The notes: generated by a model not told the origin, from the letters alone. Shown: positions 1 to 7,697, numbered from the stretch's first letter. The stretch is 13,602 nt of DNA from Clostridiales bacterium (GCA_020859725.1 JAJBVR010000171.1:1-13602); one strand, 5' to 3'. Program-made: numbers and translations.

Positions 1-1
1 A

Positions 2-274
2 TTTGTTTCTCATTCAATGGAGGATGTTGCCAAGCTTTGCGGCAGAGTGCTTGTTTTAAATAAAGGCAGAGCCGCGATGTGCGGCACGATATCAGAAGTT
101 TATTCACGAGGCGCCGAATTGAAAAAAATGGGTCTTAATGTTCCTCAGATAACAGAAATTTTTCTTAAATTAAAAGAAAACGGAATAGACTGCAAAACAA
201 ATGTTTTTACTGTGGAGCAGGGAGAAGAAGAATTGAAAAGGCTTCTTAAAAAGGAGAAAAATTATGATCAATGA
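2..274 (+). CDS. ECF transporter ATP-binding protein, C-terminal part
   Basis: This is the 3' end of an ATPase of an energy-coupling-factor (ECF) vitamin or metal importer; the start lies before the window. The reading frame is open from base 2. The first visible residues, FVSHSMEDVA, match the H-loop (switch histidine) of ABC ATPases and are followed by the usual LCGRVLVLNKG strand. The later part (ITEIFLKLKENG and a charged tail) is the C-terminal extension typical of EcfA proteins. It overlaps the next gene, ecfT, by 11 bases, as expected for partners in one complex. It is probably the second ATPase of an ecfA1-ecfA2-ecfT set, but the N-terminal half is needed to tell EcfA1 from EcfA2. Confidence 0.85.
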   Translation, partial: FVSHSMEDVAKLCGRVLVLNKGRAAMCGTISEVYSRGAELKKMGLNVPQITEIFLKLKENGIDCKTNVFTVEQGEEELKRLLKKEKNYDQ

Positions 275-1079
275 TATTACTATCGGTCAGTATTTCCCCG
301 GAAATTCTGTTGTTCATAAAATGGACGCGCGTATGAAAATTATACTTACGGCGGCAGTTATTGTGGAGCTTTTTGTTTGCAAAAATTTTATTTCTCTTGC
401 CTTTATAACTGCTGTTTGTATATTAATTGTTTTGATAAGCGGAATTCCCGCCAAAACTGTATTTAAAAGTGTTAAACCGCTCGGAATTATAATTATAATA
501 ACGTCCCTGCTTAATCTTTTTTACGGTAAGGGAGAGCCGTTGATAACCATTTTCGGAAGACTTAAAATTACGGAATCGGGTATATACACAGCTGTTTTCA
601 TGTCTGTAAGAATAATAATGCTTGTTGTTGTGGGTTCAATGCTTACTTACACAACAACTCCCACTGATTTAACAGACGCGATAGAACGCCTGTTTAAGCC
701 GCTGAAAATTTTTAAAATTGATATTCATTCAGTTGCTATGACAATGACTATTGCATTAAGATTCATTCCCACACTGATTGAAGAAATTGATAAAATTACT
801 GCTGCTCAGAAATCACGGGGGGCGGATATGGATTCCGGGGGCCTGATTCACAGAATAAAGGCGCTTGTTCCGATTCTTATTCCGCTGTTTATATCGTCAT
901 TCAGGCGCGCCAATGATCTTGCATATGCTATGGATTGCAGGTGCTATAGGGGCGGAGCCGGCAGAACAAAAATGAAGCAGGTAAAAATGCGCTTCAGAGA
1001 TTATGCGGCTTTTATAATTGTTGCGGCGATTTTTGCCATGTTGATTTTCCTTAATCATTTATCGGCGGCGGTTATATGA
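264..1079 (+). CDS. ecfT: ECF transporter transmembrane protein EcfT
   Basis: EcfT is the membrane scaffold that couples the two EcfA ATPases to exchangeable substrate-binding S components. The 271-residue protein has strongly hydrophobic segments near residues 25-60, 72-88, 106-130 and 245-265. It carries the two cytoplasmic coupling motifs expected of the family: SRG at 184-186 (within AAQKSRGAD) and a second near 222-234 (AMDCRCYRGGAGR). In the second motif Cys225 sits where many relatives have Ala. The ATG at 264 lies inside the end of the ATPase gene. The stop overlaps the truA start (ATGA), so the genes are likely translationally coupled. No S-component gene is nearby, which fits a group II ECF module shared by several S proteins encoded elsewhere. 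Confidence 0.93.
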   Translation: MINDITIGQYFPGNSVVHKMDARMKIILTAAVIVELFVCKNFISLAFITAVCILIVLISGIPAKTVFKSVKPLGIIIIITSLLNLFYGKGEPLITIFGRLKITESGIYTAVFMSVRIIMLVVVGSMLTYTTTPTDLTDAIERLFKPLKIFKIDIHSVAMTMTIALRFIPTLIEEIDKITAAQKSRGADMDSGGLIHRIKALVPILIPLFISSFRRANDLAYAMDCRCYRGGAGRTKMKQVKMRFRDYAAFIIVAAIFAMLIFLNHLSAAVI

Positions 1080-1810
1080 GAAATTTATTAGTTGTTTTAG
1101 GTTATGACGGTTCCTCTTATCACGGATGGCAAATTCAAAAAAATGCACTTACCGTGCAGGAGATTTTTCAGAATGCCGTAAAAAAAGTGTTTCACGCGGA
1201 TATTGACATAAAAGGCTGCAGCAGGACGGACAGCGGTGTCCACGCGGTAAAATACTGCGTCTCTTTTAAAACGGATAATAAAATTAAATGTGAAAATGTT
1301 GTGCTTGCTTTAAATACATATTTGCCTAAAAATATTTCTGTTTTTGATTGCCGGGAAATGCCGTGTGATTTTCACGCGAGATACAGTGTAAAATCAAAGA
1401 GATATGTTTATAAAATTTATAACGGCAGAATAAGAAATCCGTTTTATGAAAAATACGCTTATCACTATAAATTTCCTGTTGACGCCGAATATCTTAACAG
1501 GGAGTCGCAGGCTTTTGTGGGCACTTATGATTTTTCCGCTTTTTGCTCCTCACGTTCGCAAGTCGAAAATACCGTCAGAACAGTTGAAGATTTCAGCGTT
1601 ACAAGAAAAGGGGATTTCGTTTATTTTTCTGTATGCGCGGATGGTTTTTTATATAATATGGTAAGAATTATGGTCGGAACACTGCTTTTTATTAATGAGG
1701 GAAAGATTGAAAGCGGAGCCTTAAAGCAAATTATAATGGCTGCAAACAGAAAAAATGCCGGAAAAACCGCGCCGCCTCAGGGTCTTTATCTTTATGATGT
1801 TAATTATTAA
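1076..1810 (+). CDS. truA: tRNA pseudouridine(38-40) synthase TruA
   Basis: TruA converts uridines 38-40 in the anticodon arm of many tRNAs to pseudouridine. The 244-residue length is normal. The catalytic motif GCSRTDSGVHA is present, with the catalytic aspartate at residue 52. Other family hallmarks are the N-terminal GYDGSSYHGWQIQ and the later RNPFYEKYAYHY and FLYNMVRIMVGTLL segments. It overlaps ecfT by four bases (ATGA). The order ecfA-ecfT-truA is common in Firmicutes downstream of ribosomal protein genes. A 58-base gap separates it from the next gene. Confidence 0.96.
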   Translation: MRNLLVVLGYDGSSYHGWQIQKNALTVQEIFQNAVKKVFHADIDIKGCSRTDSGVHAVKYCVSFKTDNKIKCENVVLALNTYLPKNISVFDCREMPCDFHARYSVKSKRYVYKIYNGRIRNPFYEKYAYHYKFPVDAEYLNRESQAFVGTYDFSAFCSSRSQVENTVRTVEDFSVTRKGDFVYFSVCADGFLYNMVRIMVGTLLFINEGKIESGALKQIIMAANRKNAGKTAPPQGLYLYDVNY

Positions 1811-1877
1811 TGGTTTTATGTTTCATTAAAAACTATGTTAAATATGTTTTATTTTCAGGCGAAAGGCTGTGAATTGT

Positions 1878-3041
1878 ATGGCGGATGCTCAGCGCGAAAA
1901 CGAGCGAATTGAAAAAAAAATATTGAGAAAAAGAAAAAGGCAGAAAACGGCGTGGATAATTATAGCAATAATAATTGCCGCGCTGCTCGTTATGCGAATT
2001 TGTGAAATTGATTTTTCAAATGCAGGATCAGGCTCGTCATCTTCCGGTTCATCAGCTGCGGGTTTTCCGTTTGAACTGTATTCGGGCGCCGATGTATCTT
2101 TCGGTGAGTTGGGAAACAATATATATGTTCTCAGCGACACATCTTATACCGTCATTAATCCTTCAAGCGGAAATGCTTTGCAGAATTTTGAGCATGGGTA
2201 TTCAAATCCGCTTACAAAATCATCCGGAAATTATTCAATAATTTATGATCAGGGTGGATATTCATATCGCCTTGTATCTTCCAAAGAAGTGGTTTATGAT
2301 ACAAAATCGGATAATGCAATTCTTTGCGCCGATGTGTCAAGCTCCGGAAATGTGGCTGTGTGCACAACATCGGATGATGCGAAAAGCACGGTTACTGTTT
2401 ATAATAAATCATCCGATAAAAAGTTTTCCTTTAATGTAACTTACGGATATGTAACCTCCGTGGCTATAGATTCAAGGGGAAGCAGAATTGCTTTTGCCGC
2501 GCTTAATTCCGAAAACGCAAAGTTAAAAACAGTTGTTTTTACTATGAATATAGATGATTCATCTCCGAGGGCACAGTTTGAATATGTTTCTTCGGATATT
2601 TATGATTTAAAGTTCAGCTCAACGGATTTATTTGTTGTGGGTTCTGATTTTATAAGTGTTATATCTTCGCTGAAAAACGAAAATAAAGTTTTTGAATCGG
2701 GAAATGTAAATACAGTTTCATATTGCTTTAATCCGTCCGGCGCTCTTGTTTATGTTTATTCCGATTATCTCGGCTCCGAAAATAATGTGGCGGTTATTAA
2801 ATCCTCCGGAACAGTTAGCAATGTGGCGAAAATAAGCGCGCAGGTAAAAGATGTGTCTGCCTCATCGTCACGAATAAGTGTTTTGACCGATGATTCCGTA
2901 TTTACTTATAAATCTTCAAACGGTGAACTTAAAAATACTGTTTCGGTTGATGATTCATATACTTATATACAGCATATTTCATCAAAGATTTTTACCAAAA
3001 GGCAAACTATGGTTGAATTGCTGAATGAAAAACAGGGGTAA
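1878..3041 (+). CDS. DUF5711-like membrane-anchored protein with predicted beta-propeller
   Basis: The function is unknown. The protein starts with a lysine/arginine-rich cytoplasmic tail, then one hydrophobic helix (TAWIIIAIIIAALLVMRI) and a Ser/Gly linker. About 320 mostly beta-strand residues follow, with repeating blocks of the type VSSSGNVAV, IDSRGSRIAFAAL and FNPSGALVYVY that suggest a WD40-like propeller outside the membrane. This matches my memory of the DUF5711 family of Clostridia. I prefer the ATG at 1878: the GAAAGG at 1861-1866 is about 11 bases upstream of it, but only 2 bases from the alternative GTG at 1869, which would add three residues. A CvpA-type gene follows after five bases. 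The family name is moderately sure; a role in the envelope is inference. Confidence 0.8.
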   Translation: MADAQRENERIEKKILRKRKRQKTAWIIIAIIIAALLVMRICEIDFSNAGSGSSSSGSSAAGFPFELYSGADVSFGELGNNIYVLSDTSYTVINPSSGNALQNFEHGYSNPLTKSSGNYSIIYDQGGYSYRLVSSKEVVYDTKSDNAILCADVSSSGNVAVCTTSDDAKSTVTVYNKSSDKKFSFNVTYGYVTSVAIDSRGSRIAFAALNSENAKLKTVVFTMNIDDSSPRAQFEYVSSDIYDLKFSSTDLFVVGSDFISVISSLKNENKVFESGNVNTVSYCFNPSGALVYVYSDYLGSENNVAVIKSSGTVSNVAKISAQVKDVSASSSRISVLTDDSVFTYKSSNGELKNTVSVDDSYTYIQHISSKIFTKRQTMVELLNEKQG

Positions 3042-3046
3042 TTATT

Positions 3047-3727
3047 TTGAATTTTATAGATATAATTTTAATTGTTTTGGCCTTATTAACTGTTATACAC
3101 GGGTACTCAAACGGCTTAATACGCTCGCTGATTTCTCTTCTGAAATATATTATCGGGCTTCCTGTTGCATTTTTTGTTTCAGACAAGTATAATATTGCTG
3201 TGTACAACAATTTCGTTCGTGAAGCCGCTGTGCAAAAAGTGGCGGACGGAATAAGCAGCTCTGCTGATTTAAATGCTTTTTCAGATTCCGTTAAAAATGC
3301 AGTAGGCAATCTGCCTTTCGGTATGTCGGGAATAATAGATTTGTCGTTTCTTGATAATGCAACACAGGAAAATATTGCCGAAAAAATTGTAAACGGTATT
3401 GTTGAACCTTTGGCGCTGGTGGTTATTAAAATTTTACTGTTTGTTTTAACTTTGTCTTTATTTTATTTTATAATTTTTGTTATAACTAAAATATTCGGTA
3501 AGTTTGAAAAATCAAAGCATATTCCTTTAAAGAAAACCAATAAAGTTTTGGGCGCTGTTTTCGGCGCGGCAAAGGCTGTTGCCGTTTTGGCTGTTTTGTC
3601 TGCCGTGCTTCTGTTTGTTAGGGATTTTATATTTGCGTCCTCCCAAAATGAGTTTGTAAATCAGGTGGATTCAAGCGCGGTGCTTGAATTTATTAATAAA
3701 AATAATCCGTTTATGGATTTTGTGTAA
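3047..3727 (+). CDS. CvpA family membrane protein
   Basis: This 226-residue integral membrane protein resembles CvpA, named for colicin V production in E. coli; its role in Firmicutes is unclear. The N-terminus reads MNFIDIILIVLALLTVIHGY followed by NGLIRSLISLLKYI, the usual first helix and Gly-rich turn. A long soluble loop (about residues 45-120) separates this from two further hydrophobic stretches near 120-150 and 170-195. The second is led by NKVLGAVFGAAKAV, the family's late conserved motif. The start is TTG at 3047, with AGGGG at 3035-3039 about seven bases upstream. It sits five bases after the DUF5711-like gene, so both are probably one transcript. Confidence 0.85.
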   Translation: MNFIDIILIVLALLTVIHGYSNGLIRSLISLLKYIIGLPVAFFVSDKYNIAVYNNFVREAAVQKVADGISSSADLNAFSDSVKNAVGNLPFGMSGIIDLSFLDNATQENIAEKIVNGIVEPLALVVIKILLFVLTLSLFYFIIFVITKIFGKFEKSKHIPLKKTNKVLGAVFGAAKAVAVLAVLSAVLLFVRDFIFASSQNEFVNQVDSSAVLEFINKNNPFMDFV

Positions 3728-3759
3728 TTTTCACTTTCACATTTAGTTTTGCACACCAC

Positions 3760-3782
3760 GGTCTGTTTGCCCGAAACAGACC
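3760..3782 (+). repeat. Perfect hairpin between cvpA-like gene and pgsA
   Basis: GGTCTGTTT and AAACAGACC form a 9-bp stem around a five-base loop (GCCCG). A short T run follows only seven bases later (3790-3793). It may be a weak terminator or an mRNA processing site between the cvpA-like gene and pgsA. The stem is clear; the function is not. Confidence 0.5.
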
Positions 3783-3832
3783 AGCGCGGTTTTAAAAAGT
3801 TCCTTATTCCGGGCGGAAAGGCTTTATAATTT

Positions 3833-4456
3833 ATGAGTGATTTTAAATCAAACCTTAAGGATTTATTTAAGGGATGTATTACGGTTCCAAATCTTCTTTC
3901 TGTTATAAGAATTTTGCTTATACCCGTTTTTGCCGTTCTTTTTTTAAAAGGGCATGTAATATGGGCAATAATAGTTATTGCCGCTGCCGAAATAACGGAT
4001 TTGTTTGACGGCATTATCGCTAGAAAATTCAATCAGGTTTCCGCACTCGGAAAACTGCTTGATCCTATAGCTGATAAGCTTTCTCAAATTTCAATAGTTA
4101 TTGTGCTGATAATAAAATATTGGGACAATGCGATAAAATATCTTTTTATGTTTTTTATTATTAAGGAAATTCTTATGTTAATCGGCGGAGCGGTGTTAAT
4201 ATCAAAAGGTTTGCGTCCGGTTGCGGCTGAAATGTGGGGTAAGGTAGCAACAACGGTATTTTGTATTGTTATGATTTTTGTTCTTGCTTTCGGTGAAGGA
4301 GGGGCTTTGTGCGAAGTAACCGGATTTACTCTGCCGAATGCGGTAACTTGGGTTTTGGTAAGCATATCGGCAATTTGCACTTTAGCTTCACTTTTGGGAT
4401 ACCTGCCGGAATTTATAAAGCAAATGAAAGAAAAAAATCAGAATAAAAATAAGTAA
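3833..4456 (+). CDS. pgsA: CDP-diacylglycerol-glycerol-3-phosphate 3-phosphatidyltransferase
   Basis: PgsA makes phosphatidylglycerolphosphate from CDP-diacylglycerol and glycerol 3-phosphate, the committed step of anionic phospholipid synthesis in the membrane. The 207-residue protein opens with TVPNLLSVIRILLIP, typical of PgsA. It contains the complete CDP-alcohol phosphatidyltransferase signature DG-x2-AR-x8-G-x3-D-x3-D: D59, G60, A63, R64, G73, D77 and D81. Further hydrophobic helices follow near 84-95, 103-125, 138-155 and 168-188. A GGAAAGG stretch lies about a dozen bases before the ATG. Other members of the enzyme class use the same signature, but the length and N-terminus favour PgsA. 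Confidence 0.92.
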   Translation: MSDFKSNLKDLFKGCITVPNLLSVIRILLIPVFAVLFLKGHVIWAIIVIAAAEITDLFDGIIARKFNQVSALGKLLDPIADKLSQISIVIVLIIKYWDNAIKYLFMFFIIKEILMLIGGAVLISKGLRPVAAEMWGKVATTVFCIVMIFVLAFGEGGALCEVTGFTLPNAVTWVLVSISAICTLASLLGYLPEFIKQMKEKNQNKNK

Positions 4457-4469
4457 TTCAGAATTATTT

Positions 4470-4498
4470 TTGAATTTTAATATATAATATCATAATAT
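4470..4498 (+). promoter_or_regulatory. Possible promoter for the Clp ATPase gene
   Basis: TTGAAT (4470-4475), 17 bases, then TAATAT (4493-4498) lie in an AT-rich gap between pgsA and the zinc-finger ORF. An AAGGAG ribosome site follows at 4513-4518. An overlapping TATAAT at 4483-4488 has a poorer -35. I see no CtsR-like direct repeat in this gap. Confidence 0.4.
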
Positions 4499-4529
4499 AT
4501 ACACATAATTTTAAGGAGAAACTTTTTTA

Positions 4530-4748
4530 ATGAAACAACAATTATGCTCAAGGTGCGGAAAACGCCCGGCAGTGGTATTTATTCAAAAATTGGAAGACGG
4601 GAAAGTGATTCCCAAGGGGCTTTGCATTCAGTGTGCAAAGGAATTGAACGTCGGCTCAATTAATCAAATGATTGATCAACTGGGCATTTCGGAAGAAGAA
4701 CTGGATCAAATGAGCCAGGTTACGGAAATCTGGACGGCCTGGATATGA
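4530..4748 (+). CDS. N-terminal zinc-finger fragment of a Clp ATPase (frameshifted)
   Basis: The 72-residue frame begins with a treble-clef-like zinc site, CSRC at residues 6-9 and CIQC at 32-35. It continues with KELNVGSINQMIDQLGISEEELDQMSQ, the N-terminal region I recall as part of Clp ATPases in many Clostridia. The last nine residues (VTEIWTAWI) look foreign. Read in the next frame, the same bases give GNLDGLDMSSLDEIFGD, which runs straight into the AAA+ ORF. A single base is therefore missing at about 4712-4726. Restoring it would give one protein of about 759 residues. The printed stop and the downstream ATG overlap (ATGA at 4745), so two-polypeptide translation by coupling is possible, but I judge a mutation or sequence error more likely. 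Confidence 0.85.
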   Translation: MKQQLCSRCGKRPAVVFIQKLEDGKVIPKGLCIQCAKELNVGSINQMIDQLGISEEELDQMSQVTEIWTAWI

Positions 4749-6808
4749 GCTCTCTTGATGAAATATTCGGCGATGAAAATTCAGAAGGAGCTCAAACTCT
4801 GCCGTTTTCAAATTTATTCGGCGCCGCTAATGAGAAAACCGAAAACGGAAATCCCGCCGCTAAAAAACGCGGCAAAAAAAATAAAAAAGAAGATTCAAGA
4901 AAGTTTTTAAATAATTACTGCACCAATTTAACACTTAAAGCCAAAAACTGTGAAATTGACGCTATTATAGGCAGAGAAAAGGAAATTTCAAGGGCTGTTC
5001 AAATACTCTGCCGCCGCACAAAAAATAATCCCTGCCTTATAGGAGAGCCCGGTGTAGGAAAAACCGCAATAGCAGAAGGCCTTGCAATAAGAATTGCTAA
5101 AGGTGAGGTCCCCGCCCGCCTTGACGGAAAAGAAATATATATGCCTGATTTAACCGCTCTTGTTGCCGGAACACAGTTCAGAGGTCAGTTTGAAGGCCGC
5201 ATTAAAGGCCTTGTTGATGAAGTGAAAAGCGAAGGCAATATTATTCTTTTTATTGATGAAGTGCATAATCTTGTCGGCACCGGAGACAGTGAAGGCACAA
5301 TGAATGCCGCGAATATTCTTAAACCCGCGCTTTCACGCGGCGAAATTCAGGTTATCGGCGCAACAACTTTTAATGAGTACAGAAAATATATAGAAAAGGA
5401 CGCGGCGCTTGAACGCCGTTTTCAGCCGATAAAAATTGAAGAGCCATCGATTGAAGAGGCTTACAGAATGCTCCTCGGAATAAAATCTTATTATGAAAGC
5501 TATCATAAAGTAAGAATTTCAGACAGCCTTGTTTACCGCGCGGTAACAATGTCCGAAAGATTTGTAACAGACCGCTATCTGCCCGATAAAGCTATTGATT
5601 TGCTGGATGAGGCATGCACCAGCGCTAATCTCAGAAATCCTTATATTTCTCGTTATCAAATTGCTCTTGAAAAGAAAGATAAGCTTTTGGCTGAAATAGA
5701 CGCTGCTTCCCAGCCGTCTGAAGAAGACCAAATTGATTATGAAAAAATATCAAATCTTAAGGCAAAGGTTTTGCAGCTTGATCAGAAAATTCCTGAGCTT
5801 GCAGACGGAGCAAGCGATAATCAAGTGCTGGAGGAAGATTTGGCAAAGGTCGTTTCTTTGTGGACCGGTATTCCGGCGTCTAAAATAGAAGCGGGTGATA
5901 TAAAGAAGCTTGCTTCGCTTGAGAGTGAGCTTAAAAAGCATATTGTTGGGCAGGATGAGGCTATAGAAAAGCTTTCCTGCGCTGTAAGAAGAGGACGAAT
6001 TCAAATAAGCCCCCTTAAAAGGCCTCAGTCATTTATTTTTGTAGGACTTACTGGAGTGGGTAAAACAGAGCTTGTTAAGCAGCTTGCTCTTAATTTATTT
6101 GATTCTCCGGACAGTCTTATTCGTCTTGATATGAGCGAGTTTATGGAAAAATTCAGCGTTTCCAGAATTATTGGCTCTCCTCCCGGTTATGTGGGTTATG
6201 ATGACGCAGGGCAGCTTACGGAAAAGGTAAGAAGAAAGCCTTACAGTGTTGTTCTGTTTGATGAAATTGAAAAAGCGCACAAAGACGTTTTGAATATTCT
6301 TCTTCAAATACTTGACGAGGGCAGAATAACCGATGCGCAGGGAAGAACAGTTAATTTTGAAAACACAATAATTGTTATGACTTCAAATGCAGGATCAACA
6401 GATACCGCCGCTTTGGGCTTCGGTAAATCGGGAAATGAAATCAGCAGTGAAGTAACAATGAAAGCGCTTGAACGCTTTCTTAGACCTGAGTTCTTGGGAC
6501 GTGTGGATGAAATAATAACATTTAACAGCCTCACGTTTAATGATTTTGAAAAAATTGCCTCTATTATGCTTGATGAACTTGCCCAAAGCCTGAAAGATAA
6601 AGCAATAGATCTTGAATATGATTCTTCTGTTCCGGTGTTTATAGCCAAGGAAGCTTATGGTTCTAAAAAGAACGCAAGGGGAATCAGGGACTGCGTAAGA
6701 AGAGATGTGGAAGATTTGCTTGCTTCTGAAATAGTTTTCAATCAGGATATTGATATTGAAAAGTTCAGTTTAACTGCAAATGAAAAAATTGAGGTAAAAA
6801 TCAACTAA
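4745..6808 (+). CDS. ATP-dependent Clp protease ATP-binding subunit (ClpC-like, AAA+ part)
   Basis: This is a two-ring AAA+ unfoldase of the ClpA/B/C class that feeds proteins to ClpP. Printed as 687 residues, it has a charged linker (1-55) followed by AAA1 with Walker A GEPGVGKT (100-107) and Walker B IILFIDE (166-172). A short middle region (about 310-355) has none of the long ClpB coiled coil. AAA2 has Walker A GLTGVGKT (434-441) and Walker B VVLFDE (502-507). LGF at 557-559 is in the right area for the ClpP-docking tripeptide. There is no Clp-repeat N-domain; the upstream zinc-finger frame stands in its place and should be the true N-terminus. No ribosome site precedes the ATG at 4745, and the preceding bases encode GNLDGLD in the same frame, so this ATG is probably internal to a single gene starting at 4530. 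Confidence 0.93.
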   Translation: MSSLDEIFGDENSEGAQTLPFSNLFGAANEKTENGNPAAKKRGKKNKKEDSRKFLNNYCTNLTLKAKNCEIDAIIGREKEISRAVQILCRRTKNNPCLIGEPGVGKTAIAEGLAIRIAKGEVPARLDGKEIYMPDLTALVAGTQFRGQFEGRIKGLVDEVKSEGNIILFIDEVHNLVGTGDSEGTMNAANILKPALSRGEIQVIGATTFNEYRKYIEKDAALERRFQPIKIEEPSIEEAYRMLLGIKSYYESYHKVRISDSLVYRAVTMSERFVTDRYLPDKAIDLLDEACTSANLRNPYISRYQIALEKKDKLLAEIDAASQPSEEDQIDYEKISNLKAKVLQLDQKIPELADGASDNQVLEEDLAKVVSLWTGIPASKIEAGDIKKLASLESELKKHIVGQDEAIEKLSCAVRRGRIQISPLKRPQSFIFVGLTGVGKTELVKQLALNLFDSPDSLIRLDMSEFMEKFSVSRIIGSPPGYVGYDDAGQLTEKVRRKPYSVVLFDEIEKAHKDVLNILLQILDEGRITDAQGRTVNFENTIIVMTSNAGSTDTAALGFGKSGNEISSEVTMKALERFLRPEFLGRVDEIITFNSLTFNDFEKIASIMLDELAQSLKDKAIDLEYDSSVPVFIAKEAYGSKKNARGIRDCVRRDVEDLLASEIVFNQDIDIEKFSLTANEKIEVKIN

Positions 6809-6824
6809 ATTATAAAAAAAAGAC

Positions 6825-6853
6825 TTGACAGTCGGGCGTTCATTTATTATAAT
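6825..6853 (+). promoter_or_regulatory. Consensus sigma-A promoter of the tRNA cluster
   Basis: TTGACA (6825-6830) and TATAAT (6848-6853) are both exact consensus hexamers with an ideal 17-base spacer. The mature tRNA-Gly begins 17 bases after the -10 box, so transcription should start about ten bases before the tRNA. An inverted repeat, CGTTCATT (6837-6844) and AATGAACG (6854-6861), is centred on the -10 box. Confidence 0.9.
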
Positions 6854-6869
6854 AATGAACGTCGCCTGT

Positions 6870-6943
6870 GCGGGTGTAGTTCAATGGTAGAATGTCAGCC
6901 TTCCAAGCTGAATACGAGGGTTCGATTCCCTTCACCCGCTCCA
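6870..6943 (+). tRNA. tRNA-Gly (anticodon TCC)
   Basis: The acceptor arms GCGGGTG and CACCCGC pair fully. The anticodon stem TCAGC/GCTGA closes the loop CTTCCAA, giving anticodon TCC. The T arm is GAGGG-TTCGATT-CCCTT with one G-T wobble. The 3' CCA is encoded (6941-6943). It is the first gene of the cluster. Confidence 0.97.
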
Positions 6944-6949
6944 TTTTAT

Positions 6950-7026
<77 letters not shown>

Positions 7027-7027
7027 T

Positions 7028-7066
7028 TTTTGCGCGCGGGGGAATTTTCTTCCCCACGGCGCAAAA
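7028..7066 (+). repeat. Long hairpin in the Arg-His tRNA spacer
   Basis: TTTTGCGC (7028-7035) pairs with GCGCAAAA (7059-7066), and inside it GGGGAA (7039-7044) pairs with TTCCCC (7050-7055) around a TTTTC loop. No T run follows on the plus strand, so it is not a standard terminator for this cluster. It may guide tRNA precursor processing or be a relic of a former cluster end. Confidence 0.6.
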
Positions 7067-7071
7067 GATAC

Positions 7072-7149
7072 GGTGGGATTAGTTCAGCTGGTTAGAGCGC
7101 CAGTTTGTGGCACTGGAGGTCGTGGGTTCGAATCCCACATCCCACCCCA
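7072..7149 (+). tRNA. tRNA-His (anticodon GTG)
   Basis: The acceptor arms GTGGGAT and ATCCCAC pair fully. The encoded G at -1 (7072) faces C73 (7146), the histidine identity pair. The anticodon stem CCAGT/ACTGG closes the loop TTGTGGC, giving GTG. The T stem GTGGG/CCCAC is perfect and CCA is encoded at 7147-7149. Confidence 0.97.
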
Positions 7150-7174
7150 TTTATTTTAATAATACCCTTAATAT

Positions 7175-7249
7175 TGGGGTGTCGCCAAGCGGTAAGGCAA
7201 GGGACTTTGACTCCCTCACGCGTAGGTTCGAATCCTGCCTCCCCAGCCA
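7175..7249 (+). tRNA. tRNA-Gln (anticodon TTG)
   Basis: The anticodon stem AGGGA/TCCCT closes the loop CTTTGAC, giving TTG. The T arm GTAGG-TTCGAAT-CCTGC pairs with one wobble, and CCA is encoded. In the acceptor stem (TGGGGTG with CTCCCCA) the sixth pair is T-T (7180 and 7240), where an A at 7240 would restore pairing. Confidence 0.95.
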
Positions 7250-7278
7250 AGCGCCCTTTTTTTATTAAAGGGTGATAC

Positions 7279-7354
7279 GGTTCATTAGCTCAGATGGCAG
7301 AGCACTTGACTTTTAATCAAGGTGTCCGGGGTTCGACTCCCCGATGAGCCACCA
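7279..7354 (+). tRNA. tRNA-Lys (anticodon TTT)
   Basis: The acceptor arms GGTTCAT and ATGAGCC pair with one T-G wobble. The anticodon stem CTTGA/TCAAG closes the loop CTTTTAA, giving TTT. The T stem CGGGG/CCCCG is perfect and CCA is encoded. It is the last tRNA before the terminator. A small CCCTTT/AAAGGG hairpin (7254-7272) lies in the spacer just upstream. Confidence 0.97.
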
Positions 7355-7357
7355 GAT

Positions 7358-7395
7358 GTCCACCGTAATTTTGATAGAATTACGGTGGACTTTTT
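7358..7395 (+). terminator. Strong intrinsic terminator of the tRNA cluster
   Basis: GTCCACCGTAATT (7358-7370) pairs perfectly over 13 bp with AATTACGGTGGAC (7378-7390), with a seven-base loop and five Ts after the stem. It starts four bases after tRNA-Lys. Confidence 0.93.
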
Positions 7396-7449
7396 CTATG
7401 CCCGAAAACCGCATGAAATCAAGGCTTTTGCCGTTTCAGAGCATAAACG

Positions 7450-7484
7450 AACCCCGTCACAGAGCATTTCTGTGGCGGGGTTTT
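7450..7484 (+). terminator. Second terminator-like hairpin at the left edge of the acquired region
   Basis: AACCCCGTCACAGA (7450-7463) pairs with TCTGTGGCGGGGTT (7469-7482) with one G-T wobble and a five-base loop, followed by TTTT. It lies about 55 bases after the tRNA terminator with no gene between. It most likely belongs to the incoming mobile DNA. Confidence 0.7.
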
Positions 7485-7531
7485 GTGCGTTTTACGGTTG
7501 TTTAGGCATTATAAGACGTTGTGACCGTTAA

Positions 7532-7697
7532 ACTTCCTTCTCCCGTGTGGTCAATGGTAGCGGCATCGTCGACCTGCTGGTCACCACGCCCAACGGGAAT
7601 GTGTTCAAAAACGAGGAGATTGCCAGTCTGACCGCCAAGGCCGAACTGTGGCGCGGCTCTACGGTAGACACCACCAAGGTCAACTACAAGTGGGCGG
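7532..7697 (+). pseudogene. Fragment resembling a phage structural protein domain
   Basis: The plus-strand frame reads VVNGSGIVDLLVTTPNG, then VFKNEEIASLTAKAELWRG and TVDTTKVNYKW. This alternation resembles an Ig-like domain of Gram-positive phage tail or minor structural proteins. A stop lies just upstream at 7529-7531 and there is no ribosome site. At about 7697 homology changes to a minus-strand gene, although the frame happens to stay open to 7921. I call it a remnant cut at both ends. The phage assignment is from resemblance only. Confidence 0.45.

Noticed and set aside
4712..4730. Programmed -1 ribosomal frameshift in the Clp gene
   Set aside because: There is no X-XXY-YYZ slippery heptamer in the right frame and no obvious downstream stem, and relatives as I recall them are continuous.
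7254..7272. CCCTTT/AAAGGG hairpin as a terminator before tRNA-Lys
   Set aside because: The stem is short and AT-rich and no T run follows it. tRNA-Lys has no promoter of its own, so it is likely co-transcribed.
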